Below are positions 58,731 to 64,000 of a stretch of DNA of 64,000 bases, piece after piece (position 1 is the first letter of the stretch; every line of letters starts with the position of its first letter). The position numbers and the translations under genes are program-made. A model generated the notes under the pieces. It did not search any database. It worked only from the letters and a program-made list of their open reading frames with translations, and was not told the origin of the DNA. Source of the DNA: Schizophyllum amplum (Eukaryota > Basidiomycota > Agaricomycetes > Agaricales > Schizophyllaceae). The DNA is taken from contig VDMD01000002.1 of assembly GCA_007026445.1 (NCBI GenBank), positions 1,364,001 to 1,428,000 on the forward strand, written 5' to 3'.

Positions 58731-60787
58731 TCATGGATATCCAAACGTCCCAAGACCAAGACCGCCCCGCGCGCTTTCCCCACGCCGCCGTATATGCGTC
58801 GGGTGCATCTCGGGCCCGCGCCGCGGCATGCTTCCCGTAAAGGACGCCGCCCGGCTCCCCCCAAACGACGGCGGACCGCTCATCGGAGTCACACCCTTCG
58901 GCACTGTCGCCCGCCGAAAGTACCGGTCCATGTCCTCCTCGTCGTACTCAAATTCAGAGTCCGACATGGGTGGTAGCGGCGACGCAGGCTCCTCAGAGCG
59001 CCTACGCGGTTCCTCTTCCACAGGCGGTATTTCCTGCGGCGTCTTCTTCCCGCCAAGGCGATATGTCCGCTTCCGCCTCGCCTTCCGAGGGCGTCCTTCA
59101 CCCTCCCGTTCCTCCCGCTGCACTGGGCGTGGTGGCCCGCTCCGCACTGCAAAGTGTGCAAGTGAGCCCGAGCGCGTATAAGGAGACAGAGTATGGTTCG
59201 CGAAGGAGAGTGTCGAGAGCTGGTTCAGGCTGACATTCGTGTTGATCAAGTTCGGCCGCAACACGATCTTCTCGTGCACGGAATCGTCCTCCGAGGGTGG
59301 GGATGCAGAGAGGAAGGGCGACTGCGAGTCAAGCGGCGACGCCGGGGCAGCGGGTATAGGCGTCTCGCGCGGTGGTGGGCTGAAGTCGGGTGGGGTGGCG
59401 ATGGACGAAGACGACTGCGACGCATGATGGTCGCTATCAAGCTCCTCGTCAAATGAGCGATGCCGCGACATGCTCTGCGGCGTCTCGGGTATTATAGCGT
59501 CCGCAAAGTAGGGATTGGACATGGACCGCATGCCCTCGTGCAAGCGGCCGAGCGCAAAGGGCGATCGCGACGGTGGTGTCCGCGGGTCAGGCGTCATGGC
59601 GCGAGAGTGCGTGTGTAAGACGCGGGGGCGCGTAATGGTCCCTCCACCTATCGCCGGCACGGTCTCGTACGATACAGGTTCTCCGTGCGGATCGCCCCAG
59701 TCAACGACGTCGAACGGCTCTGACACGAGGTCGTCGACATCGTACTGCGAATCAAGGTCGGCGGCAGTCGAAGACGAGTCCTCCGTCTCCTCCGCGAGGT
59801 CAGCAAGCCCGCGGGTCGGCTTCGCAAACAGGCTGCCAAATGAGTGGAAATTGCTTTTCTGTGGGACGCCCTCGGGACGCAGGCCATACGTTGGATCGTA
59901 TGCAAAGTCATCCGTTTCCGCGTCATCTGGGGTGGTAGATCGCGTTGCCAGGGGAGAGGGAGCAGGAGTGGAGCGCGTGGATCGAGTGGAGGAAGCAGCA
60001 ACGGATGTGCGCCGCAACGGCCTCGGGGGCGTCGCGTACGAAGGTGTTGTCACCGTGGAGCGCACGGACGGAGGCGGCCGCGGGGATGTAGGAACGGAGG
60101 ATGGCGCTGCAGGCGGGCGACGCTGATACGGCGCCTCCACCTTTGCCTTGACCCACTGCTGGCTGAGGCGATGTATGATGCCAGGCAGATCCTCGCGGAA
60201 CATTTGCCTAAGCTGTCCCTCGATCTCCTTCTGAATAAATTTCTGGATGACGGCGATCGAGTCGAAGGTGCTGTTGATGTCCACGTTTTGCAGCGGGTCA
60301 GTCTTGAAGACGAGGGTGATGCCCTTTTGTTTGGAGACGACGAGGACGACGTAGGAGTTGAGCTTGAAGTGGGAGAGCCGGAGATGCATAGGGACGACGA
60401 GGGGGTGCTTCGCAGCGAGCATGCCGCGCGAGCCTGAGAGCATATGGATGTCGGGTTGCTTGTGGTTGAGAGGGTTCGCCTACGCACAATTAGCAGCGCG
60501 CGCAGCCTTGCATTTCTTCTGCGCACCTGGACTTTCGTCTTCAGCACGATATGCGCGTCCCCCGCGTATGTGAGACGAAAAATGCCGCGAAACTGGTCGG
60601 GCGTCAGCTCGCCAATGTCCTTGATCTCGAGCTCTGGGGGCTGGGTGCCCATCTCGAGCTCGACGACCTCGATCTTGTCTGCAATGACGGGCGGCTTGTC
60701 GCCCTTGTTGAGTGCATTGTTGAGGAGCTGGATAGCGTCGTAGTGGAACTGGTCGGAAAAGCGGGGCCACTTGAATGTGAACGACAT
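58731..60787 (-). CDS. MDM34: ERMES complex subunit Mdm34 with SMP domain
   Basis: Two exons (60787-60527, 60479-58731) give 669 aa. Mdm34 sits in the mitochondrial outer membrane and is part of the ER-mitochondria tether ERMES, which moves phospholipids. The N-terminus MSFTFKWPRFSDQFHYDAI is diagnostic. The SMP lipid-binding domain covers about residues 1-200 (IADKIEVVELEMGTQPPELE, GIFRLTYAGDAHIVLKTKV, DPLQNVDINSTFDS). The remaining 450 residues are Ser/Pro-rich, include a basic patch before KKTPQEIPP, and look disordered. The start codon lies 55 bp from a foldback element that may carry part of the promoter. Confidence 0.94.
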
Positions 60788-61599
60788 CGGAGATGCAGAG
60801 ACAGACGCGGGCTCATCGTAGGAGTTCTTAGCGGGGCGACATACTATGCCTCATCGGGTCTTTGACGATTCTGAGCAGAATCGTCAAACTCCCGGGAAAC
60901 CCCCCTATATGGACCGATTTTTTTCTAGTAAAAAAGCTAGGCTAGGTTTTCATACTCCCTCTATCCGATGGTGCTATTTTTCCTGCGTGAAAATGAGAGA
61001 AAGACGACAGCAAGTGGGAGGTGATGCCAGCACGCGACTGATGGCCATCAATTCGTCCTCCCGCGACTCTCAGCACAATCCTTCGAGTTCCCGGCCACAA
61101 AATTAGCACCGTTGGATAGCCAGCACTCGAAAACGGGCCCTACAAATTTTTCCGGGCAGAATTGGACCACACGAAAGGGGTTTCCCGGGAGTTTGACGAT
61201 TTGAGCAGAATCGTCAAAGACCCGGTGAGGCATAGTACGGGATGCCGGGAGTACGAGTATAATGACGGCGGAAACTAGGATCAGTAGCGGCGCGGCGGCC
61301 TGCCCGCGGCCCGCTGCCCAACGGCAGGAAACGGATGCCGCTTGGACACGGATTGTCCAGCGCGTCTTGAGCGACGGTGAGTGGAGCATACGCAGTGCTC
61401 TCTCCGTATAATATTTAACAAACAACCCTCCGAGGAGGCAGGGGGCTCGAGCGGGAGACCATTCGACGAACGACGCTGAAAGCTGGAGCCGCCTTGCTAT
61501 CCGGGTTAGGAAGTTCTTATGTTCGACTTCGCCTGAGGCTGCCGCCGCCGACTGGGCACAAATTTATACAATTTTCATGTAGTACAATTGCTGCTCGCC
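60788..61599. other. Intergenic region MDM34 / glutamine synthetase-like gene
   Basis: An 812 bp spacer between tandem minus-strand genes, half of it taken by the inverted-repeat element. The remainder (61238-61599) has no recognised feature. Confidence 0.6.
60842..61237. mobile_element. Foldback/MITE-like element with about 60-bp terminal inverted repeats
   Basis: The left end (60842 onward, TACTATGCCTCA) is matched in inverted orientation by the right end (to 61237). The match runs for about 60 bp with one transition and a change in a small loop. Inside, weaker inverted similarity continues (GTTTTC, CTATCC, GGTGCTA). TA stands at both borders, compatible with a TA target duplication as in Tc1/mariner-type MITEs. 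Each end also contains its own hairpin: 60861-60888 with a 12-bp stem and 61192-61218 with a 10-bp stem. No protein is encoded. Confidence 0.75.
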
Positions 61600-63224
61600 T
61601 TAGTAGAACTTCACGAGCCGTGTCAGCGCCTGGGCCTCATCTGCGTCCTGTGTCAGAATATCGCCAAGCAGCTGCAAAGCAGTCAGCAACAATCCAGCAT
61701 GGTTGCGGTCGAGCTTACCTTGTTGACCGCAAGGTACTTCTCCATGAACTCTGTACCAAACAGATTCACGAAAAGATCGTCAGCCTGCAGCTTTTGCCGC
61801 GCCTGCTGGATATCGAGAGGCAACCGCTGCGTGATCCCAAGCGCCTTACGCTCCGCCTCGCTCATCGTTCCCGGCGTCTGCGGGCTTTCCACGCCCTTGA
61901 TCTCCAGCTCCTGCATGGTCTGCAGGCCAGAGACACCCGCAGCGACGATGGCTGCGAACGCCAGGTGCGGGTTCGCTGTGGCGTCCGAGCAGCGCACCTC
62001 AAATCGCCGCGACGTCAGCGATCCCGTATTTACGACGCGCACCGGGCACTCGCGATTCTCCGCGCCCCATGCGACGTACGTACCGCCCGACCAGGCGCCG
62101 TCGAACATGCGCTTGTATGACGCCGGAGTCGGCAGCGTAAGTGCTGGGATCGCGGGCAGATGCGCGAGCACGCCAGCAAGGAAGGACTTCTCGTACGGCG
62201 AGAGGACCTCGGGCTCTTTCTGCGCGTCCTTCGGCGAGTGCACGGAGATGTGAATGTGCGCGGCGCTGCCGCACGAGGTCATGAAGGGCCGCGGGGCGAA
62301 GGTAGCGCGCAATCCGTGCTTCGCGGCGGTATGGCTGATGATCTCGCGCGTGTGCACGATCGCGTCGGCGGCCTCGAGAGGGGGAAGGGGGCCAGTGACG
62401 ATCTCGAATTGGCCAGGGGCGGCTTCACCGTGGTAGAGCTGGAGCTCGATGCCGGAGGCCTGGACGGAGTCGGCGATCTCCTGGAGCACGGCAGCTTCGA
62501 GCGTTCCGCCGGGAAGTGCGTTGGAGGCGGCCCAGTCGCCGTAGTTGATAGGCTCTACGGGATCGGCGTTCTTGAGCAGCACGAACTCGTGCTCCATGCC
62601 GACGAGGAACTTGGCTTCCGACTCTTTGGCGCCTCTATCGCGAAGTCGGCACCAAGGTCACTGCTTAATATAGGGTCACTCACTCTAGCACGCGCTTCAG
62701 CAGCGTACGCGGGCACACGCTGGTTTCCACACTGTTCGAGCCGCGCGGCGGGGACTTCTCCTCGAACCAGCCGAGTACCGAGGCGTGACCCGGCGCGTAG
62801 GGACAGAGCCTGATCGTCGACAGATCCGGGACGAGGAGGTATTCACCCGCAGATGGCGTTCCGGGCGCCATGTTCAAGTGTACGAGCCCGAACGTCGCCT
62901 TCGCCACGCCAAAGCCCGGGCGCTTCGACTCGAGGACTTTGAGGAAATACGAGAGCGGGACGACGCGAACGCGCACGACATTCGTGAAGTCAACCCATTG
63001 GACGCGCACATAAGCTGGGAGGGGGCGTCAGCACTCGAACGTCAATTATTGTCGGCGGGTGGACAGCTCATCGTCGTAGACGTTGAGACGCGTCGATCGC
63101 AAGCCGATCGCGATTTCGACTTACAAATTCCCTTGTCCGCCAACTCCTCCACCTTCAGGGTCCCCAGCCCGACGTCGGCGACGTTGTCGGGAGTGTACTG
63201 GATGCCGTGGCTGAAATCCTTCAT
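61600..63224 (-). CDS. Glutamine synthetase-like enzyme (type I / FluG C-terminal family)
   Basis: Four exons (63224-63125, 63014-62684, 62634-61719, 61671-61600) give 472 aa, the usual size. The catalytic core shows FLVGMEHEFVLL (metal-binding Glu pair), YHGEAAPGQFEIV, the HIHIS motif and the RCSDATANPHLAFAAIVAAG signature. The N-terminal beta-grasp part has VRVQWVDFTN and YLLVPDLSTIRLCPY. This bacterial-type branch in fungi is distinct from the main GS that fixes ammonia. Some members are gamma-glutamyl-amine ligases or FluG-like sporulation factors, so the substrate is open. The start at 63224 is the first ATG in the frame. The final exon codes LLGDILTQDADEAQALTRLVKFY. Confidence 0.87.
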
Positions 63225-63943
63225 CGTTTTCGCTGTCGTGGAGGAAGAGTGCAAGTCGGCGAAACGGCGCTCGCGAATGAGTCGTCCTGCTTTTAGCTCG
63301 CCTGGAACAGCTTCTGAACGCTGCGGCGAAGCCCGCTACACAATGGTCTCATCAGCTACCCGAAGATGTGCTGATGAGCGGGTGTAAGGCGTGGGATACC
63401 TGACTGAGATCTTGTGCTTTAGCGGCCAACAGGCAGAAGGATAATGAATGTTATTAACCTATGTACATTGTTCTGCTGTCAAGCAGCAGGCTAGTAGATC
63501 GAGTCTGCTGTCAACAGCAACTACATAGATAGGAACAGCAGGGAAGGCATATGGGAAGCATAGGGGAGCAGCATAGTGGTCCATCTTTGTCCGTCAAGCG
63601 TCGACAAGGAAGGTAGAGTACAACGAATCAACGTGGGCCTTGACAGCAAGCAAGATGCGAAAGCATCAGATCAAGAAGGGGAACGAACAGCATAAACTAG
63701 GCAGGGAAAGATGGGGGGTGTATATGAGGGAAGAGATGTTGGACACTAAAGTAATCGTAAGCCACCAAGAGGACGCACATGAAGCACGCAATAGGTGCAC
63801 GGTGGGCACACCTATGCGACAGAGCCGGGGGAACGAGGACAGCGAATAACGATAGCCAGAGAACAGCGGTGGGGAATCATGCATTATCGTCCGGTCGACG
63901 GAGGGCTCAGCATAGTGGGGGGTATCATCTAACAGTGGCGGCC
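63225..63943. other. Intergenic region at right side
   Basis: A 0.7 kb gap upstream of the glutamine synthetase-like gene. Near 63480-63525 there are repeated CAGCAG/CTGTCAA words. No gene or RNA was recognised. Confidence 0.5.
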
Positions 63944-64000
63944 TCATGCGTTGTACGCGCGGAAGCCGGCGTACTCCGCGTCCGAGGGCGGACGCACGAC
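63944..64000 (-). CDS. 3' end of a gene running off the right edge (putative)
   Basis: Eighteen codons open to the edge end in a TGA at 63946-63944 (PPSDAEYAGFRAYNA before the stop). Codon use is GC-rich at third positions like the neighbours, and the spacer downstream looks non-coding. The product cannot be named from so little sequence. Confidence 0.4.
   Translation of the reverse strand, partial: VVRPPSDAEYAGFRAYNA

Overview
The window is nuclear DNA of a filamentous basidiomycete, most likely an Agaricomycete; a polypore relative is possible but not proven. The evidence is dense gene packing on both strands, many 45-60 nt GT-AG introns per gene, and fungal families in their usual form (OFD1/TPA1, MDM34, Uds1, NOP13, ALR/MNR2-type CorA, fungal Nup188). 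No virus, prophage, plasmid or CRISPR signal was seen. For the complete genes, exon lengths summed to whole codons, which supports the splice models; all of them are manual predictions.

Left part (1-29 kb): the 3' part of RNA polymerase I subunit RPA135 (+), a class V aminotransferase (-), a membrane-anchored FG-repeat nucleoporin-like protein (+), the prolyl hydroxylase OFD1/TPA1 (+), a tail-anchored coiled-coil protein (+), a multi-pass membrane protein (-), the very long NUP188 (-), NOP13 (+, divergent from NUP188) and a 14-3-3 protein (+).

Middle (29-51 kb): GPI-inositol deacylase BST1, APC2, a KDM5-type H3K4 demethylase, an ALR/MNR2-type Mg2+ transporter, a Rossmann-fold NAD(P)-binding protein and a FRAY/OSR1-like kinase, all on +. 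They are followed by a 1.1 kb repeat-bearing spacer and an intron-containing tRNA-Arg(UCU) on -.

Right part (51.7-64 kb): an alpha/beta hydrolase (+) converging tail to tail on a secreted GH43 arabinanase (-), then the Uds1 coiled-coil protein, the ERMES subunit MDM34 and a glutamine-synthetase-like enzyme, all on -. A 0.4 kb inverted-repeat element lies between MDM34 and the last gene. The 3' end of another - gene touches the right edge.

Most genes are housekeeping and functionally unrelated. The visible themes are nuclear pore (FG protein, NUP188), ribosome production (RPA135, NOP13) and cell division/chromatin (APC2, KDM5). No clear new multi-gene system was found. The points most worth a second look are the POM121-like architecture of the FG protein, the tRNA intron that looks like a copy of the D-arm, the foldback element with nested palindromes, and non-canonical splicing (two probable GC-AG introns and exons of 24, 17, 17 and 9 nt).
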